Of a stretch of DNA of 64,000 bases, positions 50,883-59,871 are shown piece by piece (the first letter of the stretch is position 1; each line of letters begins with the position of its first letter). This DNA comes from Rhodococcus sp. P1Y (GTDB taxonomy: Bacteria; Actinomycetota; Actinomycetes; Mycobacteriales; Mycobacteriaceae). The stretch lies in NCBI RefSeq assembly GCF_003641205.1, contig NZ_CP032762.1, positions 3,596,001 through 3,660,000 on the forward strand. The letters are read 5' to 3'. The notes under the pieces were generated by a model. That model had not been told where the DNA came from, ran no database searches, and saw only the letters and a list, made by a program, of their open reading frames with translations. The position numbers and the translations under genes are program-made.

Positions 50883-52006
50883 GCCCACCCGCCCTGCCTC
50901 GCGCGCGTCCTTCTCAACATCCAGAAGAAAAAGGGCGCACCGACGAGCGAGGTGATCATTCCGAGCGGCATGTCGACATTGTCGACGAGGCTTCGAGCAA
51001 CGAGATCCGAAGCGAGCAGGACCACCGCACCGCAGAGCGCGCTCGCGGGGACCAAGGTCCGGTGCGCAGGTCCGAGCATCATGCGCATCAGGTGGGGAAC
51101 AACCAAGCCGACGAACAAAATGATGCCGGTGAAGGCCACTCCCGATGCAACGAGAACAGCGACGATCACGATCGCAGTCTGGCGTAGTCGTTCTACATCG
51201 ACGCCGAGGTGTCGCGCGACGTTCTCGCCGAGGGCGAGCAGGTCGAGCCGTGTGGCGATGACCATCGAGGCGCATATTCCCACCAGAGCGAGAGGCGCGA
51301 CCACCGACACGGCCTGCCACGTGGCGCCTGCCAGCGAACCGAGTTGCCAGAACACGATCTGATCGCGGGCAGCCGGCGAGGCGACGAAGGTGAAGAAGGC
51401 GATCAGGCCTCCCGCGAACGCGTTGACAGCCACGCCCGTCAGGATCAGGGTCACCACTTCGGTTCGGCCGCCTCCGCGCGCCAGCACGTAGACGGCAACA
51501 GTCGTGATCAACCCGCCGACGAACGCTGCCGCCGCTACCCACCACACGCCCGCGAACGCTCCGCCGAGAACGATCATCGAGGATGCGCCGACCGCTGCTC
51601 CCGACGACACCCCGATCACCCCGGGCTCGGCGAGGGGATTGGCGAACACGCCCTGTAGCAGCGCACCCGCGCATCCCAGACTCGCGCCGACAACGGCGCC
51701 GAGGGCTATGCGGGGAAATCGAACTTGCCACAGCGTGACGTCGCCGCTCGGATGAGCAGGCATGGGCCCCACATCGAGTCCGAGTCGATGGAACACACTG
51801 CCGAGCACCTCGAACGGAGTGGTCGGGACCTGGCCGACACAGGCCGAGAACACAGCAAGTGCACACGTCAGTACGACGAGTGCGGCGAACACCGATACCG
51901 GCCGTACGCGAGACCGCCGCTTCGTTGTCGTGCCCGACCTTTCCGGAGCAGACGGTGTCGCCCCGGACGGTGTCGCACCGGGAGGCGTGGCGTCGGTCTT
52001 CGTCAT
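50879..52006 (-). CDS. hmuU: haem/iron ABC transporter permease (HmuU-like, FecCD family)
   Basis: A 375-residue FecCD/BtuC-type permease with about ten helices. RFPRIALGAVVGASLGCAGALLQGVFANPLAEPGVIGVSSGAAVG is the family signature in parts, and GVAFTGIILFVGLVVPHLMRM is the late conserved region. A Thr/Pro/Ser-rich cytoplasmic N-terminus of about 30 residues precedes the first helix. It overlaps hmuT and hmuV by 4 bp each. Confidence 0.92.
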   Translation of the reverse strand: MTKTDATPPGATPSGATPSAPERSGTTTKRRSRVRPVSVFAALVVLTCALAVFSACVGQVPTTPFEVLGSVFHRLGLDVGPMPAHPSGDVTLWQVRFPRIALGAVVGASLGCAGALLQGVFANPLAEPGVIGVSSGAAVGASSMIVLGGAFAGVWWVAAAAFVGGLITTVAVYVLARGGGRTEVVTLILTGVAVNAFAGGLIAFFTFVASPAARDQIVFWQLGSLAGATWQAVSVVAPLALVGICASMVIATRLDLLALGENVARHLGVDVERLRQTAIVIVAVLVASGVAFTGIILFVGLVVPHLMRMMLGPAHRTLVPASALCGAVVLLASDLVARSLVDNVDMPLGMITSLVGAPFFFWMLRRTRARQGGWA

Positions 52007-53025
52007 TGCTGGGGTTCGTAGACGGCTTTCGCCAGCGCCGTCAGCACTTTCCCGGTGTTGGGCCCGAAACTCAGTACGACACCGTCGGCCATGTCCACGA
52101 CGCGCTCGTCTCGCCCGGCGGGCGTCTGAGCGATACCCGGTACCTCTTCGAGACCGTCGATTCCGCCGATCGATTCCAGGCCACCGGTCATCATCAGGAT
52201 GACATCGGGCGACGCGGCGATGAGAGCTTCGCTGGTGATCGGAACGAACTGCTCGGACAACCCGGACACGGTTCCTGCGTCCTCGGCTCCGAGGGCCTCG
52301 ACTAGCTCGTCGGCTCCGGATCCCGGTCCGGCGAGCATCTTGACTGCGGGTCCTCGCATGTACAGGAAGGCAATTTTCAGCGGTGGGCCGTCGGTCGGCG
52401 CAAGATCACGGGCCTCGGCGATCTCCTGGGTTGTTCGCTCGGCCAGCCGCGCGCCTTGCTCGGCCACACCGAGAGCCGCTGCGACAGCGTTGATCTGATC
52501 GGTGACGCCGTTCATCGTACGGGTCGGATCGAAGAAGACGACGGGAATGCCTGCTGCGCGAAGCTGGTCCTGGACTGCGCGAGGTCCGATGCTCGTGTCC
52601 GTGAGCACCACGGTCGGGTTCAGGGCGAGAATCCCCTCGGCGCTCAATGAATGGCCGCCCGGTGTCACATCCGGAACGCCTGCCACGGCAGGAAACTCCG
52701 CGGAGGTGTCGCGACCGACGAGGTTGTCGCCGAGACCGAGGGCATAGACCGTCGTGGTCAACGTGCCGTACTGGTCGGCCGTGACGATGCGGCTGGCGTC
52801 GGACACCGTCACGTCGACTCCGTCGAAACTCCGGACGGTCGCTGGCAGAGCCGGAACAGGCGCCGACTGGATCGGGTCGGGGTCGGGATCGGAGATCACG
52901 GCCGTGCGCGGCCCGACTACCGAACCGGCATCGCTACCGGACTCTTCCGGACCGGAACAGGAGACGAGCGTCATGGCAAGAGCCCCGGATACCCCGAACA
53001 CCACGATTCGCGAACACAACTTCAC
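52003..53025 (-). CDS. hmuT: haem/iron-binding lipoprotein (HmuT-like)
   Basis: Substrate-binding lipoprotein of 340 residues from GTG 53025, with lipobox TLVSCSG. Class III binding-protein fold with SRIVTADQYGTLTTTVYALGLGDNLVGRD and SAEGILALNPTVVLTD. An in-frame start at 53112 would place the signal sequence inside the protein, so it is rejected. First gene of hmuTUV; a candidate iron box lies directly upstream. Confidence 0.9.
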   Translation of the reverse strand: MKLCSRIVVFGVSGALAMTLVSCSGPEESGSDAGSVVGPRTAVISDPDPDPIQSAPVPALPATVRSFDGVDVTVSDASRIVTADQYGTLTTTVYALGLGDNLVGRDTSAEFPAVAGVPDVTPGGHSLSAEGILALNPTVVLTDTSIGPRAVQDQLRAAGIPVVFFDPTRTMNGVTDQINAVAAALGVAEQGARLAERTTQEIAEARDLAPTDGPPLKIAFLYMRGPAVKMLAGPGSGADELVEALGAEDAGTVSGLSEQFVPITSEALIAASPDVILMMTGGLESIGGIDGLEEVPGIAQTPAGRDERVVDMADGVVLSFGPNTGKVLTALAKAVYEPQQ

Positions 53026-53032
53026 GAAGACG

Positions 53033-53042
53033 AGGTTAGCCT
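53033..53042 (-). promoter_or_regulatory. candidate DtxR/IdeR half-site over the hmuT -10
   Basis: AGGTTAGCCT matches ten consecutive positions of the DtxR/IdeR consensus; the other half is poor (about 11 of 19 overall). On the minus strand the same bases contain TAACCT, 7 nt before the hmuT GTG, so it could be the -10 of a leaderless promoter. This would give iron-dependent repression. Confidence 0.45.
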
Positions 53043-53050
53043 GTGCAGGG

Positions 53051-53983
53051 TCAGCTGCTGACGTCGTCGAGTGCGGCAGCGATCGCGGGCGGTAGCTCGA
53101 GTTCCTCGGCAACCAGGATGCCGGTCAGCTGCGCCAGGTCGCGAGCACCGACGATCGCCGCCGCAACACCTGGACGATCTCTCGCCCACGCGATCGCAAC
53201 GGTCAACGGCGACGTCGCCAGCCCGCTTGCAGCAGTCACGACGGCGTCGACGACGCCCATGGCCGAGTCGGTCAGGTACGACGCGATCGACTGCGCGTGA
53301 GCGTCGTCGGCTCCGCGGGAGTCCGCGGGTGTTCCCGAGGTGTACTTGCCGGTCAGAACGCCACCGGCAAGAGGGACCGCAGCAAGGACGCCCGCGCCGT
53401 GGTGCCTGGCAGCAGGCAGCAACTCGTCCTCGACACCACGCGCGAGAAGCGAGTACTCGGCCTGGGTGGCGACGATCCGGCCGACGCCTGCGGACCCAGC
53501 GGCCGTCGCCAACTGCCATCCGAGGTAGCCGCGAGCCCCGACGTATCGAACCTTGCCGCTGGTGACCGCGTAGTCGAGTGTTGCCGCGATCTCATCGACG
53601 GGAGTGTGCTCGTCCCACGCGCCGACTTGCCACAGGTCGAGATAGTCGGTTCCCAGCTCACGCAGCGTGGTCTCGAGCTGGTTCAGAAGGGACCGCCTCG
53701 AGCAATCGATGCGGTAGCGGCCCGCCCAGGTCGTGACTCCGGCCGATCCACTGACGACCAGTTCACGTCGCGGTACGACGTCGTCGAGAACCTCGGCGAG
53801 CACACGCTGCGCCCGTCCCTCGCCGTACGACGGAGATGTGTCGACGAGAGTGCCACCTGCTTCGGCGAACGCCGACAGCTGCGCCGCCGCGTCGTCGCCG
53901 TCCGTTCCACTGCCCCAGCCGAGGGTTCCCAAGCCGAGACGGGACACTCGTAGTCCGCTGGAGCCGACTGATCTCTGCTTCAT
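53051..53983 (-). CDS. aldo/keto reductase-family protein, apparently lacking two catalytic residues
   Basis: A 310-residue AKR TIM-barrel. [10 protein letters not shown] supplies the usual Asp (D48) and Tyr (Y53). However, the strand where AKRs carry ATK reads VVSGSAG, so the Lys is replaced by Ser (S80), and the YQIHRPD position reads WQVGAWD, so the His is replaced by Gly (G121). It may bind NADPH without reductase activity, or act on an unusual substrate. It is on the same strand as hmuTUV, 25 bp upstream of hmuT, and divergent from uppP. Confidence 0.85.
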   Translation of the reverse strand: MKQRSVGSSGLRVSRLGLGTLGWGSGTDGDDAAAQLSAFAEAGGTLVDTSPSYGEGRAQRVLAEVLDDVVPRRELVVSGSAGVTTWAGRYRIDCSRRSLLNQLETTLRELGTDYLDLWQVGAWDEHTPVDEIAATLDYAVTSGKVRYVGARGYLGWQLATAAGSAGVGRIVATQAEYSLLARGVEDELLPAARHHGAGVLAAVPLAGGVLTGKYTSGTPADSRGADDAHAQSIASYLTDSAMGVVDAVVTAASGLATSPLTVAIAWARDRPGVAAAIVGARDLAQLTGILVAEELELPPAIAAALDDVSS

Positions 53984-54178
53984 GGTGTCGAGGGTTCCTC
54001 ACGTTGTCTCGGACGCGTGCGGCGCCAGGTGAGCAGAGTAGTGCGGTGGGCAGCCGGGTGCGAGCCTGCCGCGCCGAACACGTATGTCCGAGCTGACCGC
54101 GATGCGGCTGCCGGGTACGGTCAGGCCCGTGAAACGTGTACTCGGAGCAGCGAAGGCCAGTTCGTGATCGGCGAATCG

Positions 54179-55009
54179 ATGACCTGGTTGCAGGCAATTG
54201 TCCTCGGGGCGGTGCAGGGCCTGACCGAGTTTCTCCCGATTTCGTCCTCAGGCCACCTGCGCATCGTGTCGGAGGTGTTCTTCGGTGACGACGCCGGTGC
54301 GTCCTTCACCGCGGTCAGCCAGCTCGGCACCGAAGCCGCAGTGTTGCTGTTCTTCTGGCGCGACATCGTTCGGATCGTGCGCGCGTGGTTCGCAGGGCTG
54401 CTGGACAAGGCGAAACGCGATCTCGACTACCGACTGGGCTGGTATGTGATCATTGCCACTATTCCCATCGGCGTGCTCGGCCTTGCCTTCAAAGAGCAAA
54501 TTCGGACGGGCGCTCGCAATCTGTGGCTCATCGCGACGATGCTCATCGTGTTCGCGATCGTCATCGCCGTTGCCGAATTCGTGGGTTCGAAGCAGCGGCC
54601 GATCGAGAAGATCACGACGAAGGACGGGCTCATAATGGGTGCCGCTCAGTGTCTGGCCTTGATTCCGGGTGTATCTCGATCCGGCGCCACGACCAGTGCC
54701 GGCCTGTTCATGGGTCTCGAACGCGAAGCGGCCGTCCGGTTCTCGTTCCTGCTCGCCATCCCCGCCGTCACCGCATCGGGTTTGTTCTCGCTTCCCGACG
54801 CGTTCGAACCGGCAGGGGAAGGATTGAACGCGTCGGCGCCGCAGCTGGTGGTTGCGACCGTCATTGCGTTCGCACTCGGCTATGCGTCCATCGCGTGGCT
54901 TCTGAAGTTCGTCGCCAACCACTCGCTGTACTGGTTCGTCGGATATCGCATCGTGCTCGGAATCGGCGTCATGGCCCTGTTGTCGGCAGGCGTCGTCTCG
55001 GCAACCTGA
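54179..55009 (+). CDS. uppP: undecaprenyl-diphosphatase UppP
   Basis: Integral membrane phosphatase that recycles the C55/C50 lipid carrier for peptidoglycan; loss raises bacitracin sensitivity. From ATG 54179 (TWLQAIVLG) it has 276 residues, the length I recall for M. tuberculosis Upp[15 protein letters not shown] and [14 protein letters not shown] are the two catalytic loops. GTG 54164 is an alternative start with a better ribosome site. Confidence 0.96.
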   Translation: MTWLQAIVLGAVQGLTEFLPISSSGHLRIVSEVFFGDDAGASFTAVSQLGTEAAVLLFFWRDIVRIVRAWFAGLLDKAKRDLDYRLGWYVIIATIPIGVLGLAFKEQIRTGARNLWLIATMLIVFAIVIAVAEFVGSKQRPIEKITTKDGLIMGAAQCLALIPGVSRSGATTSAGLFMGLEREAAVRFSFLLAIPAVTASGLFSLPDAFEPAGEGLNASAPQLVVATVIAFALGYASIAWLLKFVANHSLYWFVGYRIVLGIGVMALLSAGVVSAT

Positions 55010-55026
55010 TCTCCGGCTCCGCCGGT

Positions 55027-55060
55027 GACTCTCGAGCTCGACCGACTCTCGAGCTCGACC
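55027..55060 (+). repeat. 17-bp tandem repeat, two full copies plus a fragment
   Basis: GACTCTCGAGCTCGACC occurs at 55027-55043 and 55044-55060, followed by a diverged third start (55061). It lies in the short gap between uppP and the mutase-like gene. The unit contains CTCGAG and GAGCTC palindromes. Confidence 0.95.
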
Positions 55061-55088
55061 GACTCCTGACCGCTATTAGGGTGGTGTC

Positions 55089-55799
55089 ATGACGGTGATC
55101 TTGCTGCGGCACGGCCGCTCGACCTCGAACACAGCAGGAACACTCGCGGGACGATCGCCGGGAGTCGACCTCGACGACAAGGGCAGAGAACAGGCCGCGC
55201 TGGTTGCAGAGCGCTTGGGATCGCTGCCGATCGAGGAAATCGTGAGGTCGCCCATGCAGAGGTGTGAGCAGACTGTCGGGCCACTGTCGGAGAGACGCGG
55301 GCTCACGCCTGTCGTGGAGGACAGGCTCGTCGAAGTCGACTACGGGACGTGGACCGGACGAACGATCAAGGAACTCTTGGCGGAGCCTCTGTGGAAAGTC
55401 GTCCAACAGCATCCGTCGGCGGCAGTGTTCCCCGGCGGTGAGGGACTCGCGCAGGTTCAGGCACGTGCCGTGGCAGCGGTCCGCGAGCACGATGCGCGAC
55501 TCGCCCAGGAATACGGCCGCGACGTACTGTGGGTTGCCTGCTCGCACGGCGACGTCATCAAGTCGATCATCGCCGATGCCGTCGGGTGCCACCTCGATGC
55601 CTTCCAGCGGATCGTGGCCGATCCGGCGTCGATAAGCGTGGTCAAATACACGAACACCAGATCGTTCGTCCTGCGCACCAACGACACGGGGCTGGACCTT
55701 TCGTCCCTCGTACCGCCACCGAAACCGGTGGACGAGTCTGCGAATGTTCCGACGGATTCCGAATCCGACGCCGTTCCCGGTGGCGGTTCCGGGACCTAG
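55089..55799 (+). CDS. histidine phosphatase superfamily protein (Rv2135c-like)
   Basis: A 236-residue phosphoglycerate mutase-like phosphatase. LLRHGRSTSN carries the phosphorylated His (H8), a second His appears in WVACSHGDVI, and the Arg/Glu of VEVDYGTWTG are conserved. True mutase versus phosphatase activity cannot be told. The family member is annotated MSMEG4-type conserved next to DUF3090 in actinobacteria. Confidence 0.9.
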   Translation: MTVILLRHGRSTSNTAGTLAGRSPGVDLDDKGREQAALVAERLGSLPIEEIVRSPMQRCEQTVGPLSERRGLTPVVEDRLVEVDYGTWTGRTIKELLAEPLWKVVQQHPSAAVFPGGEGLAQVQARAVAAVREHDARLAQEYGRDVLWVACSHGDVIKSIIADAVGCHLDAFQRIVADPASISVVKYTNTRSFVLRTNDTGLDLSSLVPPPKPVDESANVPTDSESDAVPGGGSGT

Positions 55800-55884
55800 G
55801 GCCGATATAGCGGATAATGAACACCGGGGTCCGACGCTCCGGATGCTCGGAACCACAGCAGGAACTACATTTGCAGGAGGTGCA

Positions 55885-56478
55885 ATGCCACGCGCAATAC
55901 ATGTTTTCCGCACCCCTGATCGATTTGTCGCGGGAACCGTGGGTGAGCCGGGCGACCGATCGTTCTTTCTTCAGGCCGTTCACGACGCTCGTGTGGTCTC
56001 GGTGGCGCTGGAGAAGCAACAGGTCCAGGTCCTTGCGGACCGGATGGGTCTGTTACTGGAAGAGGTCCACCGGCGGTTCGGAGCCGACGTACCTCCGGAG
56101 GAGACCGAGGTGGGCGATACAAGTCCACTGCTGACGCCGATCGACACCGAGTTCAGAGTGGGCACCATGGGGCTCGGCTGGGACGCGGATGCGGGTGCGG
56201 TCGTCGTCGAACTCCTCGCCGTATCGGAGTCCGAGATCGACGAATCCGTCGTTCTCGACGACACCGAGGAGGGCCCAGACGCGGTCCGCGTTTTCCTGAC
56301 GCCCGTTCAGGCGCGCGAATTCGCTTTGCGCTCCGAACGTGTCATCGCGGCGGGACGTGCACCGTGTCCGCTGTGCGGCCAACCGCTCACCCAAGACGGT
56401 CATATCTGCATCCGAACGAACGGATATCGGCGGGACGCGACATTCGGCTCCGCATCCGAACTCGGAGAAGAGCTTTGA
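55885..56478 (+). CDS. DUF3090 family protein
   Basis: A 197-residue protein. ATG 55885 has an excellent AGGAGGTG upstream; a longer frame from 55744 is rejected. The C-terminal CPLCGQPL.GHIC arrangement suggests a zinc site. Conserved with SCO1664-type proteins in actinobacteria (Rv2134c-Rv2133c). Function unknown. Confidence 0.92.
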   Translation: MPRAIHVFRTPDRFVAGTVGEPGDRSFFLQAVHDARVVSVALEKQQVQVLADRMGLLLEEVHRRFGADVPPEETEVGDTSPLLTPIDTEFRVGTMGLGWDADAGAVVVELLAVSESEIDESVVLDDTEEGPDAVRVFLTPVQAREFALRSERVIAAGRAPCPLCGQPLTQDGHICIRTNGYRRDATFGSASELGEEL

Positions 56479-57299
56479 CCGAAGGCCGACCGCCGGTCGA
56501 CGGGCGCCGGGTGATGGAACAGGGCGAGCTGACGGTCGTTGGACGTGTCGTGTCGGCGAGCAATGCGACCCTCGTGTGCGAAGCCGCCACAGACAGCGAC
56601 CCAACGCCCGTCCGGTGCGTGTACAAGCCGGTTCGTGGGGAGGTACCACTCTGGGACTTCCCGGATGGAACCCTTGCCGGCCGCGAGGTGGCGTCGTTCG
56701 AGATTTCCGACGCACTCGGGTGGGATGTCATTCCGCCGACGGTTCTTCGTGACGGTCCGTTCGGTCCCGGCATGGTCCAGCGGTGGATCGACACGCCGGA
56801 ACGTCACGGCGAGCACGGCGATCGCGTCGAATTGGTGGATCTGTGCCCACCCGACCTGGTTCCTGCAGGGTGGATCCCTGTCCTGCAGGCCTACGACGGG
56901 GACGGCGAAGAGGTCTCCCTCATTCACGCCGACGATCCTCGCCTCAACCGAATGGCCGTACTCGATCTTTTGCTCAACAATGCCGATCGCAAGGGCGGTC
57001 ATGCGTTGGAAGGTCTCGACGGATATGTCTACGGGGTCGATCACGGAATCTGCTTGCACCGCGAGGACAAACTTCGCACCGTGCTGTGGGGGTGGGCAGG
57101 CACTGCCGTCGACGATGTCCTCATGGCCGACGTGGTCGAATTCGTCGATGGTTTCGCCGATCGCGTCGAGCCTCGTGTGCGGGGGCACATCACCGAATCC
57201 GAAATCGAGGCGTTGCTGGGGCGTGCGTGCGCACTCGTCGCGAACCCGGTGATGCCGCAACCGATGTCCAGTAGGCCGATACCGTGGCCCGCGTTCTGA
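56475..57299 (+). CDS. SCO1664-family protein
   Basis: A 274-residue protein from TTG 56475, overlapping the DUF3090 stop (TTGA). The fold resembles PI3/PI4-kinase-like or HipA-like enzymes: CVYKPVRGEVPLWDFPDGTLAGREVAS early, VLDLLLNNADRKGGHAL in the middle (an Asn/Asp loop) and YGVDHGICLH (a DHG metal-like site). Kinase activity is inference. ATG 56514 is an alternative start. Confidence 0.9.
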   Translation: MTEGRPPVDGRRVMEQGELTVVGRVVSASNATLVCEAATDSDPTPVRCVYKPVRGEVPLWDFPDGTLAGREVASFEISDALGWDVIPPTVLRDGPFGPGMVQRWIDTPERHGEHGDRVELVDLCPPDLVPAGWIPVLQAYDGDGEEVSLIHADDPRLNRMAVLDLLLNNADRKGGHALEGLDGYVYGVDHGICLHREDKLRTVLWGWAGTAVDDVLMADVVEFVDGFADRVEPRVRGHITESEIEALLGRACALVANPVMPQPMSSRPIPWPAF

Positions 57300-57321
57300 G
57301 CTGTGGAGTGGAGCCTGCGGA

Positions 57322-57348
57322 ATGACCGGGTAGGGATTCGGATAGGCT
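57322..57348 (+). promoter_or_regulatory. candidate mshC promoter; leaderless start
   Basis: ATGACC (57322-57327), 15 nt, TAGGCT (57343-57348) lie 7 nt before the mshC ATG. No ribosome site is visible between. Confidence 0.4.
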
Positions 57349-57355
57349 CGACCGC

Positions 57356-58597
57356 ATGCATTCTTGGTCCGACACAGCTGTACCGTCGATCCCGGGTCAG
57401 GGCCCGCCGCTTCGGTTGTACGACACAGCGGATCGTCAGGTCAGGCCGGTCACACCTGGTACGGAAGCGAAGATGTACGTCTGCGGAATCACACCGTACG
57501 ACGCCACTCACCTCGGCCATGCTGCCACCTATCTCACGTTCGATCTGGTCAACCGCTTGTGGCGTGATGCGGGTCATTCCGTGCACTACGTGCAGAACGT
57601 CACCGACGTCGACGACCCTCTGTTCGAGCGGGCCGATCGAGACGGGGAGAACTGGGTCGATCTGGGCCAGCGTGAGATTCAGCTGTTCCGCGAAGACATG
57701 GAAGCGCTGCGGGTACTGCCGCCGCGCGACTACATCGGAGCGGTCGAGTCGATCGACGAGGTGATCCAGTTGGTCGAGAAGCTTCTCGCCTCCGGCGCCG
57801 CGTACGTCGTCGACGACGCGGAGTTCCCCGACGTCTATTTTCGCGCTGACGCCAACACCCAGTTCGGATACGAGTCCGGGTACGACCGAGCGACGATGGA
57901 CAAATTCTTCGCCGAACGTGGTGGCGATCCGGACCGAGCAGGAAAGCACAATCCGCTGGATGCACTTCTGTGGCGTGCTGCACGGCAAGGCGAGCCCTCG
58001 TGGCCGTCGCCGTTCGGACCGGGCCGGCCGGGGTGGCACATCGAATGTGCGGCGATCGCGCTGAACCGCATCGGCGCCGGATTCGACATCCAGGGCGGCG
58101 GTAGCGACCTGATCTTCCCGCATCACGAGTTCTCCGCAGCGCACGCTGAGGCTGCGACGAGCGGTGATCGATTCGCTCGTCACTACGTGCACACGGGCAT
58201 GATCGGACTCGACGGCGAGAAGATGTCGAAAAGCCGGGGCAACCTGGTGTTCGTGTCGAAACTCCGCGCCGCAGGGGTCGATCCCGCCGCGGTACGCCTC
58301 GGGCTTCTGTCGGGGCATTACCGTCAGGACCGCGCGTGGACGGACGAGGTTCTGGAACGTGCACACACCAGGCTCGCAACGTGGCGACGCGCGGCCGCAT
58401 TAGAGTCCGCAACCAGCGCCGATGATGTCATCGTCCGTGTGCGTCAGCATCTCGCGGACGACCTGGACACACCCAAGGCGCTCGACGCGCTCGACGCATG
58501 GGCGAGCTTCGCAGTCGAGCGCGGCGGGTCGGACGCATCTGCGCCCGGTGAATTCGCCGCCGCGGTGGACGCGCTACTGGGAATTCCACTGCGCTGA
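57356..58597 (+). CDS. mshC: L-cysteine:1D-myo-inosityl 2-amino-2-deoxy-alpha-D-glucopyranoside ligase
   Basis: ATP-dependent ligase of mycothiol synthesis that joins cysteine to GlcN-Ins; a paralogue of cysteinyl-tRNA synthetase. The 413 residues show the class I HIGH-type motif HLGH (52-55), zinc ligand C43, and KMSKS (289-293). It is shorter than CysS at the C-terminus (no anticodon-binding extension), as MshC is. Its stop is 32 bp from the convergent jetD stop. Confidence 0.95.
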   Translation: MHSWSDTAVPSIPGQGPPLRLYDTADRQVRPVTPGTEAKMYVCGITPYDATHLGHAATYLTFDLVNRLWRDAGHSVHYVQNVTDVDDPLFERADRDGENWVDLGQREIQLFREDMEALRVLPPRDYIGAVESIDEVIQLVEKLLASGAAYVVDDAEFPDVYFRADANTQFGYESGYDRATMDKFFAERGGDPDRAGKHNPLDALLWRAARQGEPSWPSPFGPGRPGWHIECAAIALNRIGAGFDIQGGGSDLIFPHHEFSAAHAEAATSGDRFARHYVHTGMIGLDGEKMSKSRGNLVFVSKLRAAGVDPAAVRLGLLSGHYRQDRAWTDEVLERAHTRLATWRRAAALESATSADDVIVRVRQHLADDLDTPKALDALDAWASFAVERGGSDASAPGEFAAAVDALLGIPLR

Positions 58598-58629
58598 AAA
58601 TCGGCACCGATCGTCGCCGGCGCGAGAAT

Positions 58630-59871
58630 TCAGGCCAAGTCCGCAAGTAAGTCCGGGATGAGTCGTTCTTCCATGACAGCGCGGCCGGACTCGTGCATTG
58701 CGGAGGCGAGTTCGGGGTCCCATGCGCTGGTGGCCGGAAAACCCTTGAGAGGCTCCGAGTTACGGGTATCGAGGGCACGGCGGTATGCGCCCTCGTCCAT
58801 CCGCCACGGGGTTGCTCCGTACCGGGCGACGGCGCGCGACGTCATCTGCAGCCCCGGCCAGTCGAAATCGTTCCGCCAGTGCAGGGCCGTACCAGGGCGT
58901 AGACCGCCCAGAAGTCTGTGCACGGCGGCGGACGGCTGACCGTCGGTGCATACGATGGCTGCCGAATCCTTGCCGAGTGTTCGAGCTGCGGCGGCCACCA
59001 CGGCGATGTTCTCGCACACGAACACTCGATCGGCAGTATTGGTGAGCGCGGCGCGCCCGATCATGTCGAGTGTGAGCGGAAACGGTATGCCCACATCCGC
59101 TGCCTCGTTCAACCACCGTGCGACAACGTGGTCCTCCTCGACTCGGAACCCGAGTAGAACGACCCTGCTCGACAATGCGTCGACCGAGACACCCGCTGTC
59201 TCCCACAGCAATCGAATACCGACGGGATCCACCGGCCGCGGGATACCTTCGCGAAGCGACAGTGCGTCGAGAACGAGTTTCGGTGCGCCGCCCGAGGACA
59301 GCGCCTTGGTGTCGCCGCAGGCATTTTCAGCCAGTTCGGTCAGCGACAAACCGTCGACCGGCAGCAATGAGAGCACGTGCGCTGCGGTTCTCAGCGCATC
59401 GACGGCGACTCTGCCGCCGAGAGTTCCATCCTGGTTGAGCAACGAGGAGAGCCAGTGGTCGATCCAGTCCCCGTGAACCGACGCGTTCAGCAGACTGCGC
59501 GCATCTGCGAGTGCCGTGGCTTTCATCTCGGCCTTGTCCGCAGCGAGTCGCTTCTTGTCCTGCAGGGGAGCCTGTGCGTTCAGCGTGTCGATCAAGCCGA
59601 GGCCGCCGTTGAGCGGATGTGCGAGCCACTCGTCGAGCCTCGCCAGATCGAGCCTGCTGGTCTTCGCCCTGCTGTGCAGACCTGCGTTGGATCGCGAGAT
59701 CGCACTGCACAGGCGCCACAGATCCGGCGGATCGCCGAGATGAACGGTGATGTTGCCACCGATTCTCAGCCAATTGGATTCGAGTTTCTTTCGCGCAGCG
59801 GAGAGTAGAGAGTCGAGTTCGGGTGTACCCCGCCAGCCGGAGGCTCTGTCATCGGACAAACTCGAGACCAC
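58630..59871 (-). CDS. jetD: JetD, DUF2399 TOPRIM-type nuclease of a type II Wadjet system
   Basis: A 413-residue TIGR02679-like protein. The C-terminal DUF2399 domain (about 275-413) shows FVCENIAVVAAAARTLG, a conserved Glu; CTDGQPSAAVHRLLGGL; and the DxD metal motif in HWRNDFDWPGLQ. The N-terminal part (about 1-180, DUF3323-like) is helical. In Wadjet systems JetD is the nuclease that cuts circular plasmids held by the SMC complex JetABC. The GTG at 59871 overlaps jetC by 23 bp; TTG 59859 is an alternative. It is last in the operon and convergent with mshC. Confidence 0.9.
   Translation of the reverse strand: MVSSLSDDRASGWRGTPELDSLLSAARKKLESNWLRIGGNITVHLGDPPDLWRLCSAISRSNAGLHSRAKTSRLDLARLDEWLAHPLNGGLGLIDTLNAQAPLQDKKRLAADKAEMKATALADARSLLNASVHGDWIDHWLSSLLNQDGTLGGRVAVDALRTAAHVLSLLPVDGLSLTELAENACGDTKALSSGGAPKLVLDALSLREGIPRPVDPVGIRLLWETAGVSVDALSSRVVLLGFRVEEDHVVARWLNEAADVGIPFPLTLDMIGRAALTNTADRVFVCENIAVVAAAARTLGKDSAAIVCTDGQPSAAVHRLLGGLRPGTALHWRNDFDWPGLQMTSRAVARYGATPWRMDEGAYRRALDTRNSEPLKGFPATSAWDPELASAMHESGRAVMEERLIPDLLADLA

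Noticed and set aside
50882-51866. N-terminal extension of HmuV
   Set aside because: The upstream frame is antisense-like shadow of hmuU. The GTG at 50882 in a GTGA overlap explains the gene.
52003-53112. Longer HmuT start at 53112
   Set aside because: It would bury the lipoprotein signal peptide; GTG 53025 places the lipobox correctly.
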